Source: Gemmatimonadaceae bacterium
GTDB taxonomy: Bacteria > Gemmatimonadota > Gemmatimonadetes > Gemmatimonadales > Gemmatimonadaceae
Reading direction: 5' to 3'
DNA: 63,868 bases
Assembly: GCA_014379205.1 (NCBI GenBank)
Contig: JACMME010000194.1
Location: 1-63,868 of the forward strand
This document shows positions 1 through 8,147 of the stretch, in pieces. Under the pieces are notes generated by a model that made no database searches, had not been told where the DNA came from, and worked only from the letters and a program-made list of their open reading frames with translations. The stretch's first letter is position 1, and each line of letters begins with the position of its first letter. The position numbers were made by a program, and so were the translations under genes.

Positions 1-2
1 CG

Positions 3-134
3 CGCGAGTACACGGCCCAGGAGCTTGTCGGAGTAACGCTGAACAGCTCGCACTCCTTCATCAAGTCCCGGCACCGGGAACAGGATCTGGTGTTACGGCT
101 GCGAGCGGTACTCGCTGCAAGAAGACCCCGCTAA
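3..134 (+). CDS. C-terminal end of an unidentified protein (truncated by window edge)
   Basis: An open frame enters from the left edge and stops with TAA at 132-134. It encodes about 43 residues ending in LRAVLAARRPR. Codon third positions are mostly G or C, as in neighbouring genes, so this looks like genuine coding sequence. It converges on the glycosyltransferase gene. The fragment is too short to assign to a family. Confidence 0.5.
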   Translation, partial: REYTAQELVGVTLNSSHSFIKSRHREQDLVLRLRAVLAARRPR

Positions 135-160
135 CGCCGGGCTGTGTTCGGCAACGAGAC

Positions 161-244
161 CGGTGCCAGGTGCCCGGTGCGCGGTTGGCACTGCGCGGTG
201 CGCGGTGCACGGTTGGCACGACGCGGTGGCCGGTGGTCGGGCGA
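161..244. repeat. Heptamer-phased repeat tract A (CGGTGCN units)
   Basis: Twelve consecutive 7-nt units can be laid out here. Most read CGGTGCN or CGGTTGG, and a larger block (CGGTTGG followed by CAC-G-CG-type units) occurs twice. The tract ends 3 nt from the stop codon of the minus-strand glycosyltransferase. Tract C at 11413-11503 carries the reverse-complement unit (GCACCGN). The tract is read through in several frames as spurious Gly-Ala-Arg-Cys-rich peptides. Confidence 0.8.
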
Positions 245-247
245 GAG

Positions 248-1717
248 TTACACGCTTTCTACTGCTCGCTTCTCGGCGGAAGTAGCGGACGCGGATGGGC
301 GGAATCCTTCACGCTGCATCGCGCCCCAGGAATGTTCACGGCGCGCGTACTTCCAGAATGCCTTTAGACGGAACCACAACGTCATCTGCCTGTAGCCGAA
401 CGATTCAATCACCGCGAACCAGAGCAGCCACGCCAGGTCCGAGGGCCTCGAATACCTGTGGAAGCTGAACTCCTCCAGCACTAGTCCCCCAACTGAAAGC
501 AGCAAGCCGAGGCCGACTGCAACCAGCAGGAACAGCAAGGCGAAAGTCGTGTTGATTGCACCCACAATGAGACCGAAGATCGTGAGGAGGTAGCCTGTCA
601 GCTCGATTATCGGCGCAAGCATCTCACCGAAGAAGAAGAAGGGATACGCAACCATTCCTATGGTTCCGTACTTTGGGTTGAACAGCAGCTTCCTGTGTCG
701 GAACATTGTAGCGATGAGACCACGCTGCCAGCGCTCGCGCTGACGTCCCAGAATGATCGGTGAGGCGGGAACCTCCGTCCACGCTACCGGGTCTGGTATG
801 AAAAGCACCGTGGACCGTATTGAATGCTCGCGCAAATGTCGATGCATGCGGACGACTAGCTCCATGTCCTCCGTAATGCTGGCTGTATCGTAGCCCTTGA
901 TGGCGAGCATGTAATCGCGGCGGAAGAGACCAAAAGCGCCCGAGATTATGAGGTTGCCGCCAAGCCGGTTCCACCCGAGCCGTCCGAAAAGGAACGCACG
1001 CAGGTACTCGACCGTCTGAATTCCTGGCAGCCATCGGTGATCCACTCGGGCATCGACCACACGCCCGAGCTCGACCCGGCAGGAATTCGCAACGCGGATT
1101 GAACCGCCCACCGCTGCCACTGATTCTCCAAGCAGAAAGGGGCGGGCAAGCCTGATGAGCGCGTCCTTTTCGATGAGCGTGTCGGCGTCGACGGCCAGAA
1201 CATAGGGATAGCGCGCAGCGTTGAGTGCCGCGTTCAGGGAGTCGGCCTTGCCTCCATTTTCCTTGTCAATCACCAGCAATTTTGAGTACCGGCGCGATCG
1301 GTAGTACGCCACAACCGGACGAGTCGGGACCGCGACTGGTAGAGCCGGTGGAATCTGGTAAAGGTCATACTCCGAAATCATGGCGTTCATCGTTCCATCT
1401 CTGGACCCGTCATTTACCAAAACGACTTCGTGGCGAGGATACTCGAGCGTCAGAAAGGATTTGACGCTCTCGGCGATCGAGACTTCCTCGTTGAATGCCG
1501 GAACCAGGATGCTGAGCGGTGGGAGTGCGGCCGACGCGAGCACGCGCCGAAGCTGATCATCATCCGCGAGCTGGGAGTGCGCCCACAGCTCGGGAATGGA
1601 CATGATGAGAAGCAGTCCATAGAAAGAGTTGAGAACAACAAAGTAGACAAGAATGGCGACATAGACGGGGCGAATTCCGTCTGCAATCATCTCCCGAAGC
1701 TCGACTGCCTCGATCAC
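248..1717 (-). CDS. Processive family 2 glycosyltransferase (PgaC/YaiP/cellulose-synthase-like)
   Basis: Membrane polysaccharide synthase of 489 aa. One or two N-terminal membrane segments (about 18-40) precede a GT-A domain with FNEE and NDGS (Asp103), the metal-binding DAD (Asp177/Asp179), TED (catalytic base region, 282-284) and QRERW (326-330). This D, DxD, D, QxxRW set marks processive beta-glycan synthases. At least two hydrophobic segments follow (about 352-412), and there is no PilZ domain. The GTG start overlaps the stop of the upstream HEAT gene (GTGA), so it is the third gene of an operon. Polymer identity cannot be read from sequence; the PgaC (poly-GlcNAc), YaiP and BcsA families are the nearest models. 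Confidence 0.9.
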   Translation of the reverse strand: MIEAVELREMIADGIRPVYVAILVYFVVLNSFYGLLLIMSIPELWAHSQLADDDQLRRVLASAALPPLSILVPAFNEEVSIAESVKSFLTLEYPRHEVVLVNDGSRDGTMNAMISEYDLYQIPPALPVAVPTRPVVAYYRSRRYSKLLVIDKENGGKADSLNAALNAARYPYVLAVDADTLIEKDALIRLARPFLLGESVAAVGGSIRVANSCRVELGRVVDARVDHRWLPGIQTVEYLRAFLFGRLGWNRLGGNLIISGAFGLFRRDYMLAIKGYDTASITEDMELVVRMHRHLREHSIRSTVLFIPDPVAWTEVPASPIILGRQRERWQRGLIATMFRHRKLLFNPKYGTIGMVAYPFFFFGEMLAPIIELTGYLLTIFGLIVGAINTTFALLFLLVAVGLGLLLSVGGLVLEEFSFHRYSRPSDLAWLLWFAVIESFGYRQMTLWFRLKAFWKYARREHSWGAMQREGFRPSASATSAEKRAVESV

Positions 1718-2784
1718 GCTTCCGCAAGCTCCACGATCCCCCCTTCGCTGAGCCCACTTATCATGGCAGCCATATCGCGCCCATACCGATCATCCATTTC
1801 TCTTGCTTCACGCAGCGCTTTTCGGCCAGGCTCACCGAGCTGGGCTAGCGCCAGGCCGGAACGAAATCGTACCCACCATATGCGGTCTCCAAGCGCTTCC
1901 GAGAGCTGTGGTATGGCATCCCGTGCGCTCAACGCTCCCAGTCCACGAGCCGCTTGACCGCGCACACGCCAGTCCGTATCTGCCATCAGGGCCTGCAAAG
2001 CGGGGATCGTGTCAGTATGAAAGTATTTTTTCAGAGCTCGCGCGGCCGCCAGACGCACTTCCGCGCTACCGTGCGAAGCGAGTGGCAGAACACGCGCCAG
2101 ACACGCGGGGTCAGCTATGGCTTCGGCGAGATTGACCCACGCTTCCAGCATCCGCGGCTGGGCAGCCGGCTGCAACCTCTCCACGAGCGCCGGGATCGTG
2201 AGGTGCCAGAGATCACGGAGTGCGTGGATCTGGTAGAAGCGCACCACAAACGATTTCCGCGGAATCTCGTCCAGTACGAGCGCGATAATCCCGGCGTCCG
2301 CCACCCGGCCGAGCGCCGATGTTGCCGCGCTCTGAACTGCGGGATGCCGATCCGCGAGCAGACGCCGCAGACGATCACGATCCTCCGCTCCGCCTATCAC
2401 TGAAAGAATTCGCGCTGCGTCGAGCCGTCGCCACCAGAGCCGCGAATGCTCGCGCTCCATGACATCTCTTACCCAGGCTTCTTCGTGCAACACAAGAGCT
2501 AGCTCGTCGAGCTGGGTGGAGGGCACTCGCGAAGCCACTACTCGCAACAGTTCGTCGAGCGCCGTTTCCGGATCCACGAGACGGAGCGCGACCGCGACCT
2601 CGTTTGCCGATGCCATTCCGACAAGCCACCGGCGCATTGGCTCGGCAACACTCGAAGCGGCACCACTCGCGCGCTGCGCGCGAATTTTCTGACGCAGTCG
2701 GTTCGCGATCAACAACACAACGATCAGAACTACTACAAGCCCCTCCGAGACTGCGAAAAAGGCGAGGAAGAACTCCGCGGTCAC
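1714..2784 (-). CDS. Membrane-anchored HEAT-repeat protein
   Basis: About 356 aa from the GTG at 2784, which overlaps the stop of the upstream regulator as GTGA. An upstream in-frame start at 2811 would overlap that gene by 31 bp. One N-terminal transmembrane helix (about 10-32) is followed by a basic stretch. The rest is alpha-helical and rich in paired helices of the HEAT/PBS type, for example the segment around VRGQAARGLGAL. This suggests a cytoplasmic scaffold tethered to the membrane. Lying between a regulator and a GT2 synthase, it may pass a regulatory signal to the synthase; that role is inference. No catalytic motif is visible. Confidence 0.75.
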   Translation of the reverse strand: MTAEFFLAFFAVSEGLVVVLIVVLLIANRLRQKIRAQRASGAASSVAEPMRRWLVGMASANEVAVALRLVDPETALDELLRVVASRVPSTQLDELALVLHEEAWVRDVMEREHSRLWWRRLDAARILSVIGGAEDRDRLRRLLADRHPAVQSAATSALGRVADAGIIALVLDEIPRKSFVVRFYQIHALRDLWHLTIPALVERLQPAAQPRMLEAWVNLAEAIADPACLARVLPLASHGSAEVRLAAARALKKYFHTDTIPALQALMADTDWRVRGQAARGLGALSARDAIPQLSEALGDRIWWVRFRSGLALAQLGEPGRKALREAREMDDRYGRDMAAMISGLSEGGIVELAEA

Positions 2785-4877
2785 GAGCCCTGCTCCGCGC
2801 GCTCTATCCATCCGGGAATCTTGGCCATCAGGACGCGCAGGTTGAGCGGCTTCAGGATGTAATCCAGCGCTCCCGCCTTCAATGACCTGATCTGCTCTGC
2901 CTCGGCGGCGTGTACCGTGATAAAGACTACTGCGAATGCGCCGGGGCGCTCTACTCGAAGCCGCTCGTGCAGCGAGTGACCATCCATCCCGGGCAGGTCC
3001 ACGTCGAGAAGCAGGAGGGGGCGGCGACCCAGCGTCTGCATGGCGAGCAGACCTTCGAGCGCGCCGGGCCCTGTCGAGAAGACGCGATAGCTTAACCCGA
3101 TCGTGCGGAGAGCAAATGCAAGCATGTCCGTCAGCGCGGGATCGTCCTCCACCACTACGACGTCAGGCGCAGTGGTTGCCTCTTCGGGCTGCCACTGCCT
3201 GACGCGATCCTCACCTCCGCGAGGTGCAGAGTCCAGCGACTCCTCCGCGGCTCGCCGCACGGCTTCGAAGTCCGACCTGCCAATTGAACCTGCCGAAGCG
3301 ATTCCTGCGCGCCACTCGGGGGTGGCATCCGGCCGTGTGCCCGCCAGCGACTCGAACAGCCGCGAGGCGGACTCGGCATCGACATCCAGCAGGGCAATCA
3401 GTGTGACATCATCCAGATAGCCCACGAACCGGGACGAGCCCTCTATCGCGCTCGCAATGCGGTAGGTCTCGCGCAACCACGTTCCAGTGACTTCGCCACC
3501 AGCATCGGGACGCAGTACAACGACAGTGCAGGGGCTGCCCGGCGCGGTTAGCGCGTCAAAGGCCCGCGGTGCCTTCTGAGCAGTTCGCGGCGGCAATGAA
3601 AGGCCAGTGACCGGATGCAGTCCTTCGGCGAGACGCCTGAGCCGGTGTCGCTCCAGCCGATCCGCGATGCGCCCCCGCAACTCCGCCGGCACGATTGGCT
3701 TTGCCAGGAATTCATCCGCGCCAGCGTCGTAGGCGTTGAGGCGAGTCTCGGCATCGAACTCCGCGGAAAAGAGAATGATGGGCAAATCGCGCATGGCAGT
3801 GATTTTTCGAAGCGACCGTGTCAGCGCAACTCCATCGTAGCCCCGCATTCTGATGTCCATGAGCAGCAGCGAAGGACAAAGTGTTGCGAGCTGTTCGTGC
3901 AGGCGGCCCGGATCATCCAGGGTGACAATCCTGACCTCATCGCTTTCCATTATGTAACGCACGATCTGAAGCACCGAAGGATCGTCGTCCACGACGAGCA
4001 CCGTCGCGCCATTCCACCCGCTGCGCAGCGTCAATCGCTCCGCCAAATCGAGTATCGTGCTCATGGACGCATCCGCGGGCACGCGCGTCGTCTGCCCGGC
4101 GACGACATGAGCTGATGCGGCTTGAGGCAACTTGGGCCGGAAACGTCCTTTCTGATCACGGGATGAACGCCTGAGAGGCGCCTGATCCGTCGCGGCTCCG
4201 GATTGCAAGACAATCACAGGCAGGTTTTCGGCCGCGGCGCTGGCGGCAACGGCGGCTGCGAACGCTTCAGGGACGACGACGGTATGTGGCGCTATCGCCA
4301 GCAGATTCTTGCTCGAGAATTCTGAAGCTTCCAAGGCCGTTACGGCATAGCCCCGAAGCGAAGCCTCCGCACGGAGTGAAGCGACCTCCGCTGGTTGTAC
4401 TCCGACGAGAAGTATCTTCCGGCGCCCGCCTGTATCCGTTGCTGAAGTGGAGTCCACTGCGTCGAAAGCCAGCTTGAGCGCACTGACGAAATGCCGGATT
4501 ATGGTCGCGCGCTGGTCCCGCTCGAGGTCCGGCAATCGCGCCCACGTGACCGCCCGCTCTTCCAGCCTTGCCGCCAGACGGCTTGCGTCAAGAAATCCGT
4601 AACTACCCGCTGTGCCATGCACGCGATGCAGCTCGCGTCTCAGAGCTTCGACAACTTCCGGTGCGTCGGGGGTAACAGCGAGCTGGGCCGCCAGTCCCTC
4701 GAACGCGGCGAACATGTTTGCGCTCGAGGCCTTGAATCGTTCGCGCAGGATTCCAAGCGCGTCACTTTTTCGGTCGGAATGCGAGGCGCTCGTCAAGCTC
4801 GAGCTAGCGAAGGCAGGAGGAGGCCGCGCCGTTCGCGTAACCGGACGCTCGGCCCCGGTCTTCTGTCGCTCGTGCAT
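2781..4877 (-). CDS. Multi-domain response regulator: Hpt, receiver, degenerate GGDEF, receiver
   Basis: 698 aa, no membrane segment. An N-terminal Hpt domain (about 40-140) has the phospho-His context HRVHGTAGSYG, with probable acceptor His84. A receiver-like region lacking acid residues lies at 152-225. Receiver 1 (about 291-405) has VVDDD, Asp341 and Lys393. A GGDEF-like domain (about 420-550) keeps VTGL but has YLDD where GGDEF should be, so it is probably inactive. Receiver 2 (about 572-690) has Asp625 and Lys676. First gene of the operon with the HEAT protein and synthase, so it probably controls polysaccharide output by phosphorelay. The degenerate GGDEF suggests sensing or scaffolding rather than c-di-GMP synthesis. 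Confidence 0.8.
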   Translation of the reverse strand: MHERQKTGAERPVTRTARPPPAFASSSLTSASHSDRKSDALGILRERFKASSANMFAAFEGLAAQLAVTPDAPEVVEALRRELHRVHGTAGSYGFLDASRLAARLEERAVTWARLPDLERDQRATIIRHFVSALKLAFDAVDSTSATDTGGRRKILLVGVQPAEVASLRAEASLRGYAVTALEASEFSSKNLLAIAPHTVVVPEAFAAAVAASAAAENLPVIVLQSGAATDQAPLRRSSRDQKGRFRPKLPQAASAHVVAGQTTRVPADASMSTILDLAERLTLRSGWNGATVLVVDDDPSVLQIVRYIMESDEVRIVTLDDPGRLHEQLATLCPSLLLMDIRMRGYDGVALTRSLRKITAMRDLPIILFSAEFDAETRLNAYDAGADEFLAKPIVPAELRGRIADRLERHRLRRLAEGLHPVTGLSLPPRTAQKAPRAFDALTAPGSPCTVVVLRPDAGGEVTGTWLRETYRIASAIEGSSRFVGYLDDVTLIALLDVDAESASRLFESLAGTRPDATPEWRAGIASAGSIGRSDFEAVRRAAEESLDSAPRGGEDRVRQWQPEEATTAPDVVVVEDDPALTDMLAFALRTIGLSYRVFSTGPGALEGLLAMQTLGRRPLLLLDVDLPGMDGHSLHERLRVERPGAFAVVFITVHAAEAEQIRSLKAGALDYILKPLNLRVLMAKIPGWIERAEQGS

Positions 4878-4908
4878 TCTTCATGCATATAAATGTATTG
4901 CATGAAGA
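4878..4908. promoter_or_regulatory. 10-bp inverted repeat around an AT-rich centre between divergent start codons
   Basis: TCTTCATGCA (4878-4887) and TGCATGAAGA (4899-4908) form a perfect 10-bp inverted repeat around an 11-nt AT-rich core. The core contains TATAAAT (4888-4894), a good -10 element for the plus strand. It would place transcription start at about 4900-4902, at the ATG of the plus-strand regulator, giving a leaderless or near-leaderless mRNA. The minus-strand gene starts at 4877, so one palindrome covers both start regions. Operator function is inference. Confidence 0.45.
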
Positions 4909-5267
4909 TACTTTGTGTCGACGATGAGGAGGACATCCGGCTCATACTCGATCTGGCGCTGAGCCTCGACCCGGAGTTCGATGTAGAGATTGTCGAATCC
5001 GGAGAGGAGCTGCTAGCACGGGTTCACGCCGAACACTTTGACGCGCTTGTGCTCGACGGCATGATGCCTGGCCTCGATGGTTACGAGCTATGCCGTCGGC
5101 TCAAGGCGGACGCCACCACAGCGCAGATTCCAGTCGTCTTCCTCAGCGCCAAAACCCAGAGGGAAGAAATTCAACGCGCACTGGACCTTGGAGCGGTTGC
5201 GTGCCTGACAAAACCTTTTGATCCGATGACGCTTTCCGGCGACCTGCGAGCAGCTCTGGAATGGTAG
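4902..5267 (+). CDS. Single-domain response regulator (receiver only)
   Basis: 121 aa from ATG 4902; an in-frame ATG at 4893 would add three residues. It is a stand-alone CheY-like receiver with CVDDEED acid residues, phospho-acceptor Asp52 in LVLDGMMPG, a switch Ser in FLSAK and the conserved Lys in LTKPFDP. There is no output domain. Its stop overlaps the start of the next gene (ATGGTAG). The gene is divergent from the Hpt/REC regulator across a 15-24 bp gap. It could trade phosphate with that protein's Hpt domain in a phosphorelay; this is inference from context. Confidence 0.85.
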   Translation: MKILCVDDEEDIRLILDLALSLDPEFDVEIVESGEELLARVHAEHFDALVLDGMMPGLDGYELCRRLKADATTAQIPVVFLSAKTQREEIQRALDLGAVACLTKPFDPMTLSGDLRAALEW

Positions 5268-8077
5268 TTATCGAAGGCGTTCGGACCGCGGCTGCGATGG
5301 CGATACTTGAAGAGCCTCGCTCGCAAGGTATCGCGACACGACTGATCCGCACCGTGTTGCAGCTTGTTGTTTTTAGATGGCAGGCGCGACTGGTTGGTGT
5401 GGCTCTACTGGCGTTCGGTGCAATTGGTTCAGCACAGTCGGGGAGCGGCTGCCATCCGCTTCCTCCTTCCTTGCAGGTGCAAGTCGAGGCTGGTTGGCAA
5501 TCGTATCGCAGCGGCATGATCCGAGAGGCTGACAGCGCCTTTGCAACGGTCATCTCCCGTTGCCCTGACGACAACGGTGCGATTGTGGGTGCAGGTTATG
5601 TAGCCCTGCGCAGCGGTAACCTTGCGAGGGCCAAGCTGCTCTTCTCGCGCGCGCTGGCGGCCAGTCCTCGTGATTACGACGCACTGGCGGGGCTTGGAAT
5701 GACTGCATATCGCGCGGGGGATCTGCGGGACAGCCGCCGAAGCTTCGCGGCCGCGCTGGTTGTTATTCCGGGTGATTCGCTGAGCCGCTGGTATCTGGCT
5801 CGCCTGCCTGAGACAATCGACAGCAGTGGCCTACGACCACACGTACGTCCTGCTTCGCTGATCGTGGCTGCTCGAACAGGACGTCGCGTTCTCGAGATTC
5901 CGGACGGCAGTGGCGGTTGGCGACCGTTCTGGGTAAAGGCAGTCAACGTCGGAGCTGCTTTGCCCGGAAAGCATCCATCCGAGTTTCCGGCCAACGACAG
6001 TACATACGAACGCTGGATTGACTTGATGGCGGATATGGGCGCGAACACACTTCGCGTCTACACGATTCACCCGCCGCATTTCTATGCGGCATTGAGAACT
6101 TTCAATCTCGCCCATCCTGACTCGCCAATGCGGCTCATTCACGGCGTGTGGACTGAACTCCCTCCAGGCAGACTGGAGGAACGATATGATGACACTGCCT
6201 TTTCGAGCGCATTCAGAGGGGAGATGCGTCATGTGGTGGATATGCTGCATGGTAACGCGATCATCCAGCCCCGACCCGGAAAGGCGTCCGGTGCCTATCT
6301 GGCGGACGTTTCGCAGTGGACGGTTGCCTACATTATCGGGCGCGAGTGGGAACCGTATTCGGTGACTGCATTTGCGCGGCGGCATCCTGCGCGAACCACG
6401 TATCGCGGGCGGTATCTCAGCGTGTCGCGCGGAAACGCCGTGGATGTCTGGCTGGCCGAGGCGATGGAGTGGATGATTGCTTATGAGATGGACCGCTACA
6501 ATGCGCAACGTCCAGTGGCGTATACAAATTGGCCCACTCTCGACCCCCTCGCACATCCAAATGAATCGACCAGAGCCGAAGAGGAACGCATTCGGCTGCG
6601 GAGAAAGGAAGGTCTGGTAGCGAGGTCCAAGGAATACGACAACGATGCGGTGGCACTCGACGCGATGAATATGCAAGCCTCAGCGGAGTTTTCCGCCGGT
6701 CTTTTCGCCTCGTTCCATGCATATCCGTATTACCCGGACTTCATGAACCTTAACCAGCGCTATGCCAGCGCTCGCTCACCCGAAGGTCCGAGTCGCTACT
6801 ACGGATATCTGCGCGAGCTCGTTGAGCATCACGGCCAAATGCCGGTGATCATTTCAGAGTACGGCGTACCATCCTCGCGCGGCATTGCACACTTTCAGAT
6901 GGACGGCTGGCATCACGGAGGACATTCGGAAACAGAGCAGGCGTCCATCAATGCGCGGCTGACGCGTGAGATTCACGCGGCCGGAGCGGCCGGCGCCGGG
7001 CTATTCGCCATCATCGACGAGTGGTTTAAAAAGAACTGGATTGTTGCGGACTTCGAGCGGCCAGCGGAGCGCAACCGGCTCTGGCTCAACGCCCTCGACG
7101 CCGAGCAGAACTATGGTATCATCGCAATGCGCGCTGGTACCAGAGATTCGACAATTACCATTGATGGCAAGGGCGATGACTGGAGCCATCACGCGACCTG
7201 GTATGGCGCGGATGTGCTGGGAACGGCAATGCCCGCCCCGCTTCAAATGCGCTCCCTGCGAATAGCGAGCGACGCGGCATACGTCTATCTGCGACTCGAC
7301 GTCGGGACCATTGACTGGAAGCTGGCTCGTTACCTGATCGGCATCGACACCTATCGGCGCGACCTGGGCGATTCTCGTTTGCCGTACACGCTCACGCCAT
7401 CGCCCATCGGAATGGAATTCGTGATCGATCTTAACGGTCCACAGGGAAGCCACTTGCTCATTGATGTCGCGTACAATCTCAACCGTGCGATAAGAATACC
7501 GGGGAGTAGGCCACCGGCGGTGCAGCGGGTGTATAACAGTCCGTTTCGGACACTCCCCAATTCCGACGGTCGCTACGATACACTCGTGGTAACGCCCAAC
7601 CGCCGGCGGTTTGGACGCGACGGAACGGTTTATCCCTCAATTTCGTACGACCGTAACCTGCTGCGATTCGCCACGCAGACCGAGACGACGCTGGCCGATT
7701 GGTTCGCGGATAGCGCTACCGGAATAATCGAGGTGCGCATTCCATGGGGAATGCTGCACGTTCTCGATCCGTCTTCCCGAAACGTTCTCTATGGCGATGC
7801 GCGAACGGGGGAAATTGACGGTGTTGAAACTGATGGTTTCAGGTTCGTGGTACAAAGCTACAATCCGGCGAACCCGGCGGCCGCTGGTGGATTGATGCCC
7901 CGCGGAACCGGAGCCGCCAAGACATTTGCGAACGTGAAAACGTGGGCATGGCCCAAGTGGCAGGAGCCCCTGTGGCACGCCGAGGTGAAGCCGCTCTTTG
8001 CGGCGATGAAGAAGACCTTCGATGCGATCCCAGATAGCGTTGCTTCGCGCGGGCCAAACGGCCGAATGACACCGTGA
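5261..8077 (+). CDS. TPR domain fused to a clan GH-A-like glycoside hydrolase and a C-terminal beta domain
   Basis: 938 aa. A hydrophobic signal-anchor lies at about 35-58, after an unusually long N-terminus. Tetratricopeptide helices follow (about 65-180). Residues about 215-615 look like a TIM-barrel hydrolase: a GH2/GH5-style entry (WRPFWVKAVNV), a candidate acid/base Glu362 in GREWEP, and a candidate nucleophile Glu533 in IISEYG. The C-terminal 300 residues resemble CBM9-type or other carbohydrate-binding beta-sandwiches (TITIDGKGDDW opening). It is translationally coupled to the response regulator. Beside a GT2 synthase and an outer-membrane TPR/barrel, it probably acts in the periplasm on the nascent glycan, as GH partners do in Pga, Psl and Pel systems. 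Exact GH family unassigned. Confidence 0.7.
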   Translation: MVVIEGVRTAAAMAILEEPRSQGIATRLIRTVLQLVVFRWQARLVGVALLAFGAIGSAQSGSGCHPLPPSLQVQVEAGWQSYRSGMIREADSAFATVISRCPDDNGAIVGAGYVALRSGNLARAKLLFSRALAASPRDYDALAGLGMTAYRAGDLRDSRRSFAAALVVIPGDSLSRWYLARLPETIDSSGLRPHVRPASLIVAARTGRRVLEIPDGSGGWRPFWVKAVNVGAALPGKHPSEFPANDSTYERWIDLMADMGANTLRVYTIHPPHFYAALRTFNLAHPDSPMRLIHGVWTELPPGRLEERYDDTAFSSAFRGEMRHVVDMLHGNAIIQPRPGKASGAYLADVSQWTVAYIIGREWEPYSVTAFARRHPARTTYRGRYLSVSRGNAVDVWLAEAMEWMIAYEMDRYNAQRPVAYTNWPTLDPLAHPNESTRAEEERIRLRRKEGLVARSKEYDNDAVALDAMNMQASAEFSAGLFASFHAYPYYPDFMNLNQRYASARSPEGPSRYYGYLRELVEHHGQMPVIISEYGVPSSRGIAHFQMDGWHHGGHSETEQASINARLTREIHAAGAAGAGLFAIIDEWFKKNWIVADFERPAERNRLWLNALDAEQNYGIIAMRAGTRDSTITIDGKGDDWSHHATWYGADVLGTAMPAPLQMRSLRIASDAAYVYLRLDVGTIDWKLARYLIGIDTYRRDLGDSRLPYTLTPSPIGMEFVIDLNGPQGSHLLIDVAYNLNRAIRIPGSRPPAVQRVYNSPFRTLPNSDGRYDTLVVTPNRRRFGRDGTVYPSISYDRNLLRFATQTETTLADWFADSATGIIEVRIPWGMLHVLDPSSRNVLYGDARTGEIDGVETDGFRFVVQSYNPANPAAAGGLMPRGTGAAKTFANVKTWAWPKWQEPLWHAEVKPLFAAMKKTFDAIPDSVASRGPNGRMTP

Positions 8078-8147
8078 CCTCCGCACGCGATTTCGCTATT
8101 TGAGTGGTGCTTGGAATGTCGAGAAGAAATGCTCTCCCCACTGGAGG

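Noticed and set aside
144-395. Overlapping open frames rich in Gly-Ala-Arg-Cys (also near 11301-11691, 10010 and 44309)
   Set aside because: They are translations of the 7-nt repeat tracts, which read open in several frames. They have no start signal and overlap real genes.
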